Positions 22,180 to 35,244 are shown, counted from the stretch's first letter. The stretch: 64,000 nucleotides of DNA from Aquarana catesbeiana (GCF_042186555.1 NC_133326.1:97770144-97834143); one strand, 5' to 3'. The notes: generated by a model not told the origin, from the sequence alone. Translations and numbers: made by a program.

Positions 22180-22979
22180 CACTATATTGTCAAAAGTCTT
22201 AGTCCGTAGTCCGTATTGAGTTGGCTCACCCTTTGCAGCTATAACAGCTTCAACTCTTCTGGGAAGGCTGTCTACAAAGTTTGGGAGTGTGTTTATAGGA
22301 GTGTTTAACCATTCTTGCAGAAGAGAATTGGTGAGGTCAGGCACTGATGTTGGACAAGAAGACCTGGTTCACGGTCTCTGCTCTAATTCATCCCAAAGGT
22401 GTTTTATCAAGTTGGTGTGCTGTCATGTTGGAACAGGAAGGGGCCATCCCCAAACTGTTCCCACAAAGTTGGGAGCATGAAATTAATTGTCTAAAATGTC
22501 TTGGTATGATGACGCCTTATAAGTTCTCTTCACTCGAACTAAGGGGCCAAGCCCAACCCCTAAAAAACAACCCCACGCCATAATCCCCCTCAACTGAATA
22601 ATGCGGACCAGTGCACAAAGCAAGGTCCATAAAGACATAGATGAGCGAATTTGGGGTGGAGGAACTTGACTGGCCTACACAGAGTCCTGACCTCAACCCA
22701 ATAGAACACCTTTGGGATGAATTAGAGCGGAGACAGCGAGCCAGGCCTTCTTGTCCAACATCAGTGCATGACCTCACAAATGAGCTTCTGGAAGAATGGT
22801 CAAACATTCCCATAGACACACTTCTAAACCTTGTGGACAGCCTTCCCAGAAGAGTTGAAGCTGTTATAGCTGCAAAGGGTGTGCCAACTCAATATTGAAC
22901 CATACGGACTAAGACTGGGATGCCATTAAGTTCATGTGCGTGTAAAGGAAGACGTCCCAATACTTTTGACAACATAGTG
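22180..22979. mobile_element. Tc1-like relic arranged as an inverted dimer
   Basis: Both ends encode the same C-terminal part of one transposase, pointing outward. On the minus strand at 22060-22344 I read NFVDSLPRRVEAVIAAKG; on the plus strand at 22641-22898 I read SPDLNPIEHLWDELERR (with the third catalytic Glu) and NLVDSLPRRVEAVIAAKG. The arms (about 22217-22410 and 22700-22890) are reverse complements. The left end starts CACTATATTGTC after TA (22178-22179) and the right end is gacaacatagtg. The heads of the two half-copies meet near 22595. No complete transposase can be read. Confidence 0.85.
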
Positions 22980-22999
22980 CTATACCAAGTGTAATGGGA

Positions 23000-25900
23000 A
23001 CAACAATAACTGAAGCCAGGTATAACAGAGCACAGCATAATATACAGCATATATGACAAGTACAGCTTTATGTGCGTTGGACATAACTGAGGCAATGTAT
23101 ATTGTGATATGAGGAATTCGGCTCAGTGGTAAAAGCATTATTAAGTCAGAACCATGCCAGTTCATACTTTGTTTTAAGATTGGCCTGCCCACTTTTGTTT
23201 AAACAAAAACTAAATGTTAACAAAATTTTCCCACGTAGAGGGTTCACCCTCACTCACCCAGTTGTCTTGGCATTCTCAGTCTCCCAGACTTTCTTATAGT
23301 CTCTTTCTTATAGACGTGTGCAGCCCCTTCAACTCTCTCAGCCCGATAGACAAGGAATCTTGTCAAGGATAAGGAATCTCTCCACCATGGAGTGCTGTCT
23401 CTTAAATAGAGCACCTCAGTCTATAGACAGGATCACACACCTGTCTTCAAACTATATGTCTCCCTTTAGACCTGGACACAGGATTGAAGGCTTCATTACA
23501 GATGACATCACAGACAAAGAGGCACTTGGAGGATACAGGACAGGAAGTTTTCCTACTCCACAGGCTGCACAGTGGCTCATACTGTGAAAGTGAAATACCT
23601 CCTTGTGGGGTGAATAATAGCGGTGAGTGCGTTTCTTATTGGGCACTGTTTTCTAAGAAGCACAGAACAATTTGAAGGAGCACATTATCACTTTATTATT
23701 GGACTTTTTTTATACACCAGGGTTTAAGGAGATGGTATATGCATGTTTCTGAGCCCAGTTTCACAGCAATACTATATACCAGTTATATATGTTGTATTTT
23801 TTTTTTTTTGGCACAGAAATGTTACTTTGAATTGCAGGTTTTGCACAGGATTGTGGATTTCACACAGGAAAAGTCATCGCTTTTCTGTTTGTTTTTTCAT
23901 TTTTATTTTTCATTTTATTTTTGCTTCAATGCATTATAAATAAGCTATCAGGAAGTTTACACAGTAGGACATCCTTTACATTTCTTATTTTCTGCACTTT
24001 TTTCACTTTTTGCATTATATGCACTCGTGGTATACACACCCCTCAAGTATCTAGAGGTTGCAAATTACCTATTAATAAGAGCAGCGCCATATCTATCCTT
24101 CCCTTTTTTCACAATTTTCTAGATTTATCTTAGGGTAAGTTTATTGATAGAGGCTGCAGCTATTCACATATTTTACATTTCATTTGTACCATAAGTGCGG
24201 GAGTCAAATCTTTCATTCATTACACCCAAGACATTTCCAAGCCTTCAAACTCCAGACCCTGACCGGGGATACCAATACCCAAAGAAGGCTGTAAACATAG
24301 TTTTTTCCACTCACAATTACAACACCTGAGCCCTGCATTCTGCATTAGTGCGAACCCTGTGTCATTTCTATATCCATTTTCACAGTGGCAGGGCATTGCA
24401 CTGTCACAATACACACTGTAGAGTTTAAGAAAAAGACACATGTCCATGGAGTTCAACCTATTATTATGCCAGCCCAGTTTAATGGGGCAGAATATAATGC
24501 TGGCTAACTCAGAAGGGGCCTATAATCAAGTGGGGTGAGTCTTGGTATGGGCAAGGGAACCTGGAAGAGGCCCCATAATTTCCAATGGGGGCTCTGTCCC
24601 ATTGATTCCCATTTGTAATGATTTATATTTTGCTGCATCTTATTTGAAATCTGTTTATTTTTTACCTTGTATGTCTGCCTCAAATGGGGGTGTGAATTTG
24701 TGGATGTGGCGAGTAGCATGTCCACAAATTTCATTTTGAAGATCTGGCAACCAGATGGAGTAGCTTTCCTAGATTTGAATGGCTTTGTTGGCACTACATG
24801 TCATCAAGTAATATTCTGCAAGACTAAAGTAAGCATAAACGTAGTATTCCTAAGCACTTTATGCTTATCAAAGACAAAAGACCAAAGTCTTTGGTCTTGA
24901 GTAGTTATAGAAGCATACATATGTCAGCTCAAGAACATTGTGTCTTGGATGTCCAGCTACTGTTAGACAGCTGAAATATAGAAACATTGCAAGGTTGACA
25001 ATGCCATGACTCGGTTTATCTGAAATGCTGAAAATGTCAGTCAGCAGTTTCTTCTCTATCTTGAAGCTAATTCATAATCCAAGGAAATAACATTAAAATC
25101 CTTCAGCTACTATATAAAAATATGACCATTTTCTTACTAGGGTTATATGAAGAATGAAAAGTAAAATAATATGATCAAGTTCAGATGGGTTGACATGGAA
25201 AATACAGTTTGAAAAATATGTAAAAGTGAATTGAGGAGAGAAAAAGATAGAATAAGCTACTAATTAAAGGTTAGGAAAAAAACAGGAAAGACACTTTTGT
25301 TTCTAAGCTGGACAGTTTTTGTTTTAGTGATATGTTTTAGTAATTCAGTCAGTAATATTTCTTTTGTCTGTAGCTTGTGATGCCAATGGCAGAACTATTG
25401 TGCTGGCTGTGGTGTGGTTTTAGACAATAATACCTAGGACATGTCTACAGATCCATAGTTGGTCATGTTGGAAGGTCTGCAGTAATATTTTGGCTTCTAG
25501 GTCAGTTCAGCACAGGGCTAGTGACTTTTTCCAGCATGCCCCACAGATGTGATATCAATAAAAATACCAAACCTAGGTAGGTAACATTAGGCATGCTCCA
25601 TGAAAAATGTAAAAAAAAAAACTTCTCTTTTTTTTGGTGATATTTCTTTACTTCACCTTCCATGTTTTAAAAAAAAAACTAGCAGCTGAAACAGTACTGT
25701 CCATGGATAAGTGATCAGCAGGAGTCATGTGATGCTGTAAACAGTAAGGAAAAGGGCAATCATGTTTAGGCTCCTCGTGTAAAAATGTCATTACTTAGAA
25801 GGAGTTCATTATTTGGGAAGACATTTTTAGCTGCAGTGGTAGGTCTTTTGGGTGACACCTTTGCATTACCACACACATTGCGATAGGCCCAAGTGGAGGG

Positions 25901-26750
25901 GATTCACAACTTTTGTCATATTGTTGGGTTTTTTAGTGGTTAACTGTAAGCACGGTAGTTCAGACACTAGGTTTAAGTCAGTGCACAAGCCCTTAGAATT
26001 ATTCTGTTTACTTTTTTTGAAAATTAAATATTTCATTGTGAACAATATTTTCTTATACTTACTTGTTTGTAGAATCTCTTTATCGCATTATCTTAAACTA
26101 CTTTTCCTACTAACATACAACGCTAATGTCAAAGTAATTATTCAGGTTCATTTTTTAGTTTAATTATGGCTTGTATGGATGCCTATGTTTTAGAACTGTC
26201 AAATATTCCTAAACTTTAGTGAAGATGTTACAAAGGTTTAGCATAGCTTAATGCAGATGATGGGATTGCTGTTTTATGTTTTCATGCTGTATTCTTATAC
26301 TGTGTGGAAGTGTTTTTTGCCCTAAAATTTATGCTCGCATTTATCACCCTTGCAAGGTTTAGTTATTTCACTAAAGCTTATATAAATGTGCCTGCACCAT
26401 GGCCAGTGGGCACAGACTCAGGAATCTACCCCATGAGTTTACACAGTTCAGAAAAGACAGCTAATAAACAAAAAGCTTAGAGGGTTACCATCTGTTCTTT
26501 CCATTCTGTGCAAAGCATTTGTTTTTAGATTTACCAGGAAAACCTCTCTTGCATCCAAGCAATGAATGCTGCTAATGGTTGTAAAAGTCTTGTGGTATTT
26601 ATAGTGGATCATTTTTTTCATGGAGTTCTGATGGTCTTAAAAGTCCCCAGAAAAAAAATACCATCTTCTTTACAAAAATGTTTATTTGCAGTGGAATTTC
26701 CTAAAAGTTCTTGACTAGAGTTTTTTTTTTCTATAGTTTAAAATATAAGT
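23000..26750. other. No gene seen; anonymous DNA
   Basis: T-rich stretches at 23700-24130 and moderately AT-rich DNA elsewhere. A 103-codon open frame at 25852-26163 is Leu/Phe-rich and matches nothing I recognise. A short perfect palindrome, aagaccaaagtctttggtctt, lies at 24879-24899. Confidence 0.5.
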
Positions 26751-26756
26751 ACACCT

Positions 26757-27118
26757 TTAAAGGTTCATTCTGGGATACAACTAACTAATCTTAAAACTGC
26801 TGCCATCCCCTTTCTAACACCTATATTAACTACCCTGTAGAAGGTATCTAAAAACTTACCTATTTTCAGGCCACTCCAGTCTGGTCCCCTGTGTCAGCCA
26901 GCACTAGCTACAGGGCAACAGAGAGAGCACTTTGACAATTGCTTGAATGCCTGAGTGGTGATGTCATCCATAGGCTTTCTGTGGGCTTTTTGTTGTAGAG
27001 TAACCTGAAAATAGGTAAGTGTACAGATCTTTCTTCCACAGAGTAGTTAGCATAAATGTTAGAATGAGTTGGGAGTGGTTTTAAGATTAGTTAGTTGAAT
27101 AACAGAATTCCAGTTTAA
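26757..27118. mobile_element. TTAA-flanked palindromic MITE, family copy 1
   Basis: TTAA occurs at both ends (26757-26760, 27115-27118). Arms of about 110 bp are inverted: acttacctattttcagg...cactcc on the left, and its complement cctgaaaataggtaagt...ggagtgg on the right (order reversed), with actaactaatcttaaaac pairing with gttttaagattagttagt. The centre is about 120 bp and carries gtgatgtcatcc. Related copies lie at about 33530-33900 and 61685-61986. No coding capacity. Confidence 0.8.
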
Positions 27119-27639
27119 GGAAAAAATCTTAAATACACATATTTTTCCACAGCTGCCTGCAATGTATTGCACCCATGATCAGTATGAGGCTCCTGCACAC
27201 TCTCCCTCCAGCTTTATTTTACATTTTTTTAGTTTTTAGCTGGAGTAGGAATACGGTAGTTAAACCCTTGTCAGTTTGTTTCTTTTGCCATTGTTTATAT
27301 TTATTAAATTCTAAGGGGAAAAATCTCCAGTAGGTGCATATCCATAGTAGGAATTGCCAATTTATGATGTAGTTCGAGCAGAATATTTAGATAAAAAAAT
27401 ATGTAAAGCTAAAATGTTTTTTATTTTTCATTTTTGGGTAGAGTGGCAAGTGACAGTGCTCTATTGCTTTCTGTGCCCCAATGGGGAGATTTTTGTGCTG
27501 TCCCAACAAACTTTTGTGTCAAAGATCACTTTCTTAACTGCATTTGACCTGATTCAGAGACATTCATGGGAATGCAAAACCAGCTTGAAGCAAACAAAAA
27601 GCCCTTTGGCACAGGGGTTTATTTATTTTTTTTACTATT

Positions 27640-28997
27640 GTCCTCTATGGGAGAAATCAAAAGTGCTAATTTTAAAGGCTTATATGCAAGTTATTGTCAT
27701 AAAAAGTGTTTGGGGACCCGGGTCCTGCCCCAGGGGACATGTATCAGTGCAAAAAAAAGTTTTTAAAACGGCCATTTTTTCGGGAGCAGAGATTTTAATA
27801 AAGCTTAAAGGGAAACAATAAAAGTGAAATATTCCTTTAAATTTCGTACCTGGGGGGTGTCTATAGTATGCCTGTAAAGTGGCATTTTTTTCCCGTGTAT
27901 AGAATAGTCTGACAGCAAAATGACAAAATGACAAGTAATAGCGGCAATATTGAATTGTCGGTTATAGTGAATTGTCCATGGGAGAAATTAAAAGTGCCAA
28001 TTTTAAGGGTTAATATGCAAGTTATTGTCATAAAAAGTGTACGGAGACCTGGGTCCTGCCCCAGGGGACATTTATCAGTGCAAAAAAAAGTTTTAAAAAA
28101 CGGCCTTTTTTTGGGAGCAGTAATTTTAATAATGCTTAAAGTGAAATAATAAAAGTGTAATATTCCTTTAAATTTTGTACCTGGGGGGTGTCTATAGTAT
28201 GCCTGTAAAGTGGCGCATGTTTCCCATGTTTAGAACAGTCCGAGTGCAAAATGACATTTCTAAAGGAAAAAAAGTCATTTAAAAGTACTAGCGCTAGCGC
28301 CGGCTATAATGTATTGTCGGTCCGGCAATGCACATAAAAGTTCATTGATAAAAACAGCATGGGATTTTCCCACAGGGGAACCAAACCAAAATAAAAAAAA
28401 AATGTGTGAGGGTCCCCCCAAATTCTGGTCTGGTCTGGGTATTAAGGGGACCCCCGCGCCAAAATAAAAAAAAATGGTGTGGGGTCCCCCCAAAAATCCA
28501 TACCAGACCCTTATCCGAGCACGCAACCTGGCAGGCCGCAGGAAAAGAGGGGGGATGAGAGAGCGCCCCCCCTCCTGAACCGTACAAGGCCACATGCCCT
28601 CAACATTGGGAGGGTGCTTTGGGGTAGCGGCCCCCCAAAGCACCTTGTCCCCATGTTAATGGGGAGAAGGGCCTCATCCCCACAACACTTGCCCGGTGGT
28701 TGTGGGGGTCTGTGGGTGGGGGCTTATCGGAATCTGGAGCCTGTTTGTGACCCCGCCCCCTTCTGACAACACAGGGAAAGCCATAGGGAAGTCCCCGTGC
28801 GTCAGAGGGGAGCGGGGTCACCGGTGGGATTAAAATCAGCACTTTTGATTTCTCCCATAGATTTTTAAAGGGTGTTCCGCGGCATTCGAATTTGCCGCAA
28901 ACACCCCAAATTGTTCGCTATTTAGCGAACTTGCGAACAGCCGATGTTCGAGTCGAACATGAGTTTGACTCGAACTCGAAGTTCATCCATAGATGAT
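27640..28997. repeat. Large interspersed repeat with tandem duplication (copy 1)
   Basis: This is a long non-coding repeat, also present at 52664-53720 and, inverted and degraded, at about 60175-60560. Shared landmarks are gcttatatgcaagttattg, gacccgggtcctgccccagg, acctggggggtgtctatagt, gcacgcaacctggcaggccg and a run of short GGGG/CCCC blocks. Within this copy the segment starting tatgggagaaatcaaaagtg (about 27646) is repeated starting catgggagaaattaaaagtg (about 27977), a tandem duplication with about 330 bp offset. The right end, gaacttcgagttcgag-like and ending ttcatccatag near 28995, mirrors the TAGGGATGAGC end at 52664. Frames on both strands (for example 28275-28643) are by-products of its composition. 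Confidence 0.8.
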
Positions 28998-30209
28998 GGT
29001 ATAGCACAGGGTGTCCCAGGTCCTAGCAGCACATCTGCCAGCAGCACACCACCAGCTGTAGACTGTAGTCGGCAAATTTCTCTGCCCCATCTGCTGCAGC
29101 AGAAAAAAATTACAGTTCCTGCCACCTACATGCCCAGAATCTAAATGCAGGCTTGTCAAAGCTGTTTGCTCTCCAACCTCTGCCTTTCAGCCTGGTGGAT
29201 TCCGCCCCCTTCCGTGAATTTGTATAATGTGCTGTACCACAATGGCAGATTTCCAGTCGCTACTACTTTTCACATAAGGCCGTTCCATCTCTCTACCATC
29301 ACGTGGAAGGGAATGTTCTGGCATCGTTGAGCAAGGCAGTCAGCTGTAAAATCCACCTTATTGCTGACAAGTGGTCCAGCATGCATGGGCAGGGACGATA
29401 TATTTAATTCATAGTACACTGGGTAACAATGCAGCTTGTTGTGCCCTCACGTCTCCATACAGCTGGTGGTGATGATGCCAGACCTGTGAGCTCTACCCCC
29501 TCCTCCTCTTCCTCTGCCACCTCTATGCCCTCCTCTGCAGAATTGTTCTATGAACATCAGGTACCCACTAAGCGTTCAAAGGGCTATTCCATGAGTCAGG
29601 CTAAAAAGTTGCCATGCAGTGGTTCAGCTGGTGTGTTTAGGGGACAGGAACCACACCGGAGCAGAGATTCTTGCAGCTCTGCAGGGACAGGCCCAGAGGT
29701 GGTTCACACCATGCCAGCTGGAGCCAGAAATGGTGGTGTGCAACAATGACTCACACCTCCTGTCTGCCCTTAGATAGGGAAAGTTGACACATGTGCCATG
29801 CCTGGCACATGTCCTCAATTTGGTGGTGCAGCGTTTCCTAAATATGTACCCGGGGTGGCAAGATGTGCTAAAGCTGGCCAGAAGAGTCTGTAGCCATTTA
29901 AGGCGGTCATACACAGCCAGTGTTCAGTTGGCTAAAATTCAGCGGGAATTCCACCTGCCCATAAACCGCCTGATTTGTGACATGCCCACCAGGTGGAACC
30001 TGACTTTGTCAATGCTGCAGCGGCTGTACATGCAGCAGAGGGCCATTAACGAGTACCTCTGTGAGTACGTAACGATGACAGGCTCAGGCCGCCTCAGCTT
30101 TTTTTCCCCACGCCAATGGCTGATCATTAAGGATGCATGCACCAGGATGCAATTCAAAAACAACCTAGCACCCATTTTGAGTTCTATCTTTAACTCAGTT
30201 TCTGATTAA
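28985..30209 (+). pseudogene. hAT-type transposase fossil
   Basis: The clearest part is the 29784-30209 frame: HVPCLAHVLNLVVQRFL (Cys/His core of the hAT catalytic domain), KLARRVCSHLRRSYTASVQL and MPTRWNLTLSMLQRLY, where the RW motif is a hAT signature. Upstream, 28940-29144 reads GVPGPSSTSASSTPPAVDCS and 29429-29749 a Ser-rich linker with FYEHQVPTKRSKGYSMSQAK, which fit the region between the zinc finger and catalytic domain of such transposases. Stops separate the pieces (for example at 29140 and 29747). It breaks off at about 30205, where an unrelated LINE relic begins, so the dimerisation C-terminus is missing. Confidence 0.8.
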
Positions 30210-32080
30210 TGCCTTTTCCCACATCAGTCTCAGAAAGCACGCATCACTTTAATACCTAAGGACCAGAAAACCTGACCCAATGCTCCAGCTACCATCCAAT
30301 TTCTCTTATTAACATTGACCTAAAAATCTATGCCAAAATGTTAGTTGATATAGGCTGCAGCCTCTCAGCCTCTCTGTCATCAACTTGGACCATGTGGGGT
30401 TTGTACCCATGCGAGAGGCGATGGACAACACTATCAAAACCCTATCCCTCATTTCCTATTGCTAAAAGTGACAGATTCTTTTATGCCTTAACCTCCCAGG
30501 ACCCTGAGAAGGCATTTGATTGTCTCCATTGGGTGCTTCTACAGACAGCCAAAGAACAAATTAGTTTGCCAGAAGCATTTTTACATTAAATTATGGCACT
30601 CTACTCCTGTCGCAGCGCACGAATTAGGGTGAACGGCCTTCTATCTGACCCTGTTCAGATTTCAAATGGAACAGGCCAGGGTTGTCCCCTCTCCCCACTG
30701 TTGTATATCATAGCTATGGAGAAACTCGGCAAATGCATTGAGGGCCAATGACTCTATATGAGGCATTGACAAGCTGAGCCTGTTTGCAGATGACCTTCTA
30801 CTTTACGTCTCTAACACTCAAATGGTGTTTCCTCCCATCCTTAAGTAACTGGAAGACTGTGGCTTTTTCAGTAATTTGAAATGTATTTAAATCTCAGTGC
30901 CTCTATGTCTTGTTACCCTCTAGCAACCAGGTGTTTCTTAAGGACAGATTTCCTTTTCACTGGGCCCACGCCTCATCCAAATACCTTGTACAGAGTCCAA
31001 CTTAATTCATTAAACGATATAAGTTGAACTAGCGCCCCATCTTGACCACCACACAACACAGACTCATGAGCTGGTCAACCTTGAAGCATTTCTGGCTGGG
31101 AAGATGTCCCTTTTAAAATGGATATCTTTCCCTGGTTTCTTTACATCTTTCAAACTATACCAATTCATGTTTCCCACCTTTTTTTCAGTTCCGCATGTTC
31201 CATATTACTCAAATTCCTCTGGCTTTGATCCCCAGGTCAAATATGTTATGATATCCTGGTCAAATGTAAAAGTGATGAGGGGTGCAGGATTACTGCATCA
31301 TCTTTATCATACCGCAAGCAATACTGTGTAGAATCCTAAATTGTTTCCAAAAAGATCAATCCAAAAAATTGGTTGGATTAGAGAGAGACATAGCATCATT
31401 ACCATTACTTTCCTCCTTGGATCACCTCCTTGGATCCATCCTAACAACCACCCACCGTCACTTATACTGCCACCTATGATATTCTCGCTTCTCTATGTCT
31501 GGGATTATGTGATTATAATGCTGGAGATGTGGAGAGCCAGATAGCACACATTTCCATGTTTGGTAGCCTTGCCCTAGGATCAGACTGTTTTGGAAATCCA
31601 TATTTCAGCTAAGCCATCAAATCACAGGCAGAGCATGGTCAGAGGTAGCCCTCTTGTCTTTGATCCTGGGGTTCATTAAAAACATCAAGAAGGGCCTGTT
31701 GTAATTTCTTATCCTGGCAGGTCATGCCTTGATCCCCAGGCACTAGATGTCTTCCACAGTCCATACAATTAGGGAATGGGCAGCTGAACTAAATCATATT
31801 GTGAGGATGGAGGAGCTACTTGATGATGCCAATGAAAGCTTCACAAAGTTCTGGGACTTGTGGTTTGCATAGATATATTTTTCTTAACTCACCCAAACGC
31901 TTACCCTTCCCAGTTAAACAAACACTCTCTAAAACTGTATTTTTTGAAGCTGTAGGACACCATCCCCTCCCCTTTTCTCCTTCCTCTCTCCTTTCTTGCC
32001 CCCTCTCCACCCCATCTTCCTCTTTCTCCCTCAATCTAAATAAAAAAGTGTCTCTTCTGAAGGATTTACGCTAGGATTTA
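30205..32080 (+). pseudogene. Tx1/L1-like LINE reverse-transcriptase fossil
   Basis: Read across frames, the region gives ITLIPKD, LDHVGFVPMREAMDNTIKTL, DPEKAFDCLHWVLL, GTGQGCPLSPLLYIIAMEKL (30668-30727) and LSLFADDLLLYVSN (30772-30813). These are the template-contact and catalytic FADD motifs of L1-type reverse transcriptases. Farther on, MSLLKWISFPGFFTSFKLYQ (31104 on) matches the MNILPRFLYLFQ-like C-terminal motif of L1/Tx1 proteins. Many stops and frameshifts interrupt it. A pyrimidine-rich stretch and aataaa near 32038 may be its 3' end. I cannot separate L1 from Tx1 by eye. Confidence 0.8.
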
Positions 32081-32084
32081 CGCC

Positions 32085-33520
32085 AGATCTCTATAGATGC
32101 AGCATTACTGGGGAGATGTGCATCTTCTATTGCATAATCAGAGCCTGAGCTGGTACCTAGCCTGGCCCCTCTTGGTTGAACCCATTTCAAACTATGCACA
32201 GATGCCGAACAAGTAGTTGCTGAAGCCTGACACCTGTAGGATCTTTATTATATTCTTGCTCATCTCCCTCAGGGTTCATACATCTGCTGTTTTATATTAC
32301 CTATGGAAGATTGTTACCTACTCTTATTCTGATGTGAATATAGAAGCTGGTTGTATACTTGTGCACACGTGCCACAAATTTATTAAAACTTTATTCTTTG
32401 GAAAAAAAAAAGCCAACACTTAATTCTAAGTAGACATTATAAAAATAACTTAAACTTTATATTTAAAGAAAATACACAATTGTTACCCTTTAAATGCATC
32501 CACTTTTTCCCTTGACAGCTTCTGGCACTCAGTTACAGCTAAACCATTAAAATAAATGCAGATGTTTAATTTTACCTCAGGGATTAAAACATGTCTTACT
32601 CAAAGACAGCCAATCCTTTATTCACTTTATATATTAACCCTTTAACCTTTCTAGCTTTTAACATCCCCTCATACAGTAGGCATCACACAATGAATTATTA
32701 CTGCTTCACAGAAATGGAGCACTTCCTCTGGGATCGTTATGTTGTGCAGCAATTATTAAAAAGATAATGAAAGAAAGTGATATTTGCATGGACACTGTAA
32801 AAAAGATTCCACGTATAAATACAGCTCGGGGAGTGGATAATGTCCTTGCTATTTATATCTGTACTGTAGCTGTATCTAGAGTTTGCTTAGTGCACTCATT
32901 TTACAGCAATTTCCACAGAGTTATCAGACTTTTATGTACTCGGCTTCTGAAGAACTAGGTAAATGCCACATAATGGTAAGTCATATTTCTGGATTGCTCA
33001 GGATGTGGAATGTCTGAGCCGCTTGCCCTTTCCAGTGCGTCTATGATTATTCTATTCCTGTGGGGAATTACAATTCAGACCTGCTTATATACTTCTTCTA
33101 TACATGTATTTTTCATACTTGACTTTACTAGGATTTTAGACAGAAAAGCTTATTTGGGGAGCAGTTAAATGATACAAGATAAACGTAGACATACTGTATA
33201 TTTTTACAATAAAAAAAAAAAAATTCTGTACTGATTGGTATGCTATGTAAATTCTGTCATTTTGTTTTGTACCCTTCTATAATAGTGGAATTAAAATACG
33301 TATTCCATGAAACTGGTGTTATGCAGTTATGTTCTAAGGTGCAGACTCTCATTCCAAGGGCATTCGCTGCTGGTTGCTACAAGTTCTTCTTATTCCCTGT
33401 ATCAGTGGTTATAACAGGAAGCATTTTTGCACTCTTTCCTTTAGTCTCCAATATGTGCAGCTACAGAGAAGGTAGTATAGTGGAGAGTTCAATGGAAGTT
33501 GGTTTGAATAATACTTAAAT
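32085..33520. other. No gene seen
   Basis: AT-rich DNA with an A-run at 33211-33223. No motif-bearing open frame and no complete mobile element found. Confidence 0.5.
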
Positions 33521-33529
33521 TAGAATTCT

Positions 33530-33900
33530 GGCTAAACCCTAACTAGTCTTACAAATGCACCCCCCCCCTCCACTCCTAACACCTACTGTATACTAACATG
33601 TGTAAAAAAAAGATGCATATACTTACCTATTTTCAGCCCTCTCTGGTTCAGATACGTGATCTGGCTCCCCTGCGTCAGCCAAGGGGCGGCTGCATGGAAG
33701 AGAAGGGACCACTGAAAACAGCTGCACCATGGGAGTCTATGGGTGATGTAATCGCTCCCAGCTTTCAGAACCATTGTCGGGTGCTTTCTCCATTCCCCTG
33801 CAACCACCACTGGCTAACATAGGGGATCACGTGACCGGATCAGATGGGGCTGAAATAGGTAAGTATTTACATCTTTTTACACATGATTCCAACTTTAAGT
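33530..33900. mobile_element. Palindromic MITE, family copy 2
   Basis: The left arm, acttacctattttcagccc with gatacgtgatctgg (33622-33665), pairs with ccggatcagatggggctgaaataggtaagt (about 33834-33862) on the right. The centre contains gggtgatgtaatcgctccc, as in the copies at 26757 and 61685. Outer ends are eroded, so the limits are approximate. Confidence 0.65.
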
Positions 33901-34409
33901 GCTGAATAAGTTTAATAAGCCATTAAAAAAAACAAAAAACGAAATTGTATTTACAGCAGGAGTATTGAACATCTTTAATGAGTTTAAAGTGTTTAAAGTT
34001 TATTTTTTTTAAATAATAAACATGTCATATTTACCTGATCTGTGTAATATTTTTTCACAGAGCAACCCCAATCCTCCTTTTCTGGGGTTCCCTGCCGATG
34101 GTTCCTCCTAGGAAGCCGCTTACTATGAGGGTATTCATGGGGGCTTGATCCCAAACCACACTGTGTGCATCTATTAGAGGCCCTTTCCCACCACAAAAGT
34201 CTGTCAGAGCCTAAAAATTCCTAGTCCCAAACGAGGACATATCAATCCTGAGAGCACTGTTAATCGGTCCTTTCAAACACTTACCCTGCATGGATGGGAA
34301 ACCCTGAATACTCAAACGAAATACAAATCATCCCCTTAAAGGGACCATAACCCAAAAAAAGAGAAATATACCTGTCAGGGGACTCAAAGTGGTTTATCTC
34401 TACACTATA

Positions 34410-34522
34410 CACTACACTATATTAGGGCATTTTAGACTGGAGTCAGTTAACCTACCAGCATGCTTTTTGGAGAAGGATACCAGAGTACCCACACAAGCAC
34501 ATGGAAAATATACAAATTCATA
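34410..34522. repeat. SINE fragment, degraded
   Basis: The order ttttagactggagtcagttaacctaccagcatgctttttggag...acccacacaagcacatggaaaatatacaaattc parallels 56870-56957 (ttagacaggagccaattaatctaccagcatatctttggag...acccacgcaggcaaagggagaacatgcaaactcc). It is therefore a decayed copy of the same SINE family. Confidence 0.65.
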
Positions 34523-35240
34523 TATAGATATAGATATATATTGAGCAAGGCCCTGATTTGATTTTTACTGACTATATATGCTGCTAAAATTGTGTTAAAA
34601 ATGATGTGAATATTATATGGTGAATAAATAATTGTCAATGATTTAATCACCTCTGGAGCAATTTCATCTTGAAGATAGTGAGCTGGAGGTATATTTATAC
34701 AATTCTTATTTGCAATGTTCATAGACCAAATAATAATATTCCCCTTGGCTATTCACTTACTTAGCTGAAACAAGTTACTCATTTAGGTTTTGAAGAATGT
34801 CATTACTATCAAATCCTCTTTCTATGTTGAGCAAAGGCTTTATAAGAACAAAAGCCACTGCGCAAACACGCTCAGAAAAAGCCTACATTATAATGATGTC
34901 AAATGAAGCAGGTTGATATTCTTCTTCACAATTTCAGAGATAAAACATATACTCCAGATTTTATGTTTGGATTATTCACAAAGTATTGTTAAGAAGCCTG
35001 GAATATATTTGCTGTTACATCAACAATAAAAAAAGGAGTGATGAAGCTTTGCTTTTATTGTTTTAACACTAAAAATACTTTTGTGTTTTCAAGATTCACA
35101 CAACTTTCATCCATAATTCACACATTTCCCCGGTTGGATTCAAATGTAAACATGTAAATCTTATATTTAGATTGGGAAATGGTTAAAACCCCAGACAGGG
35201 TTTTGTTTTGTGTCCTAATAAAGGATAATTAAACTCAAGA
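34523..35240. other. No gene seen
   Basis: AT-rich anonymous DNA without motif-bearing open frames. Confidence 0.5.
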
Positions 35241-35244
35241 ATAA

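Noticed and set aside
25852..26163. 103-codon open frame considered as a possible host exon
   Set aside because: Leu/Phe/Ile-rich composition as expected from AT-rich DNA, no motif, and no sign of a neighbouring exon.
28275..28842. Several 67-122-codon frames on both strands
   Set aside because: GC-rich interspersed repeat; the corresponding region at 53272-53834 has frames in other phases, so reading frame is not conserved.
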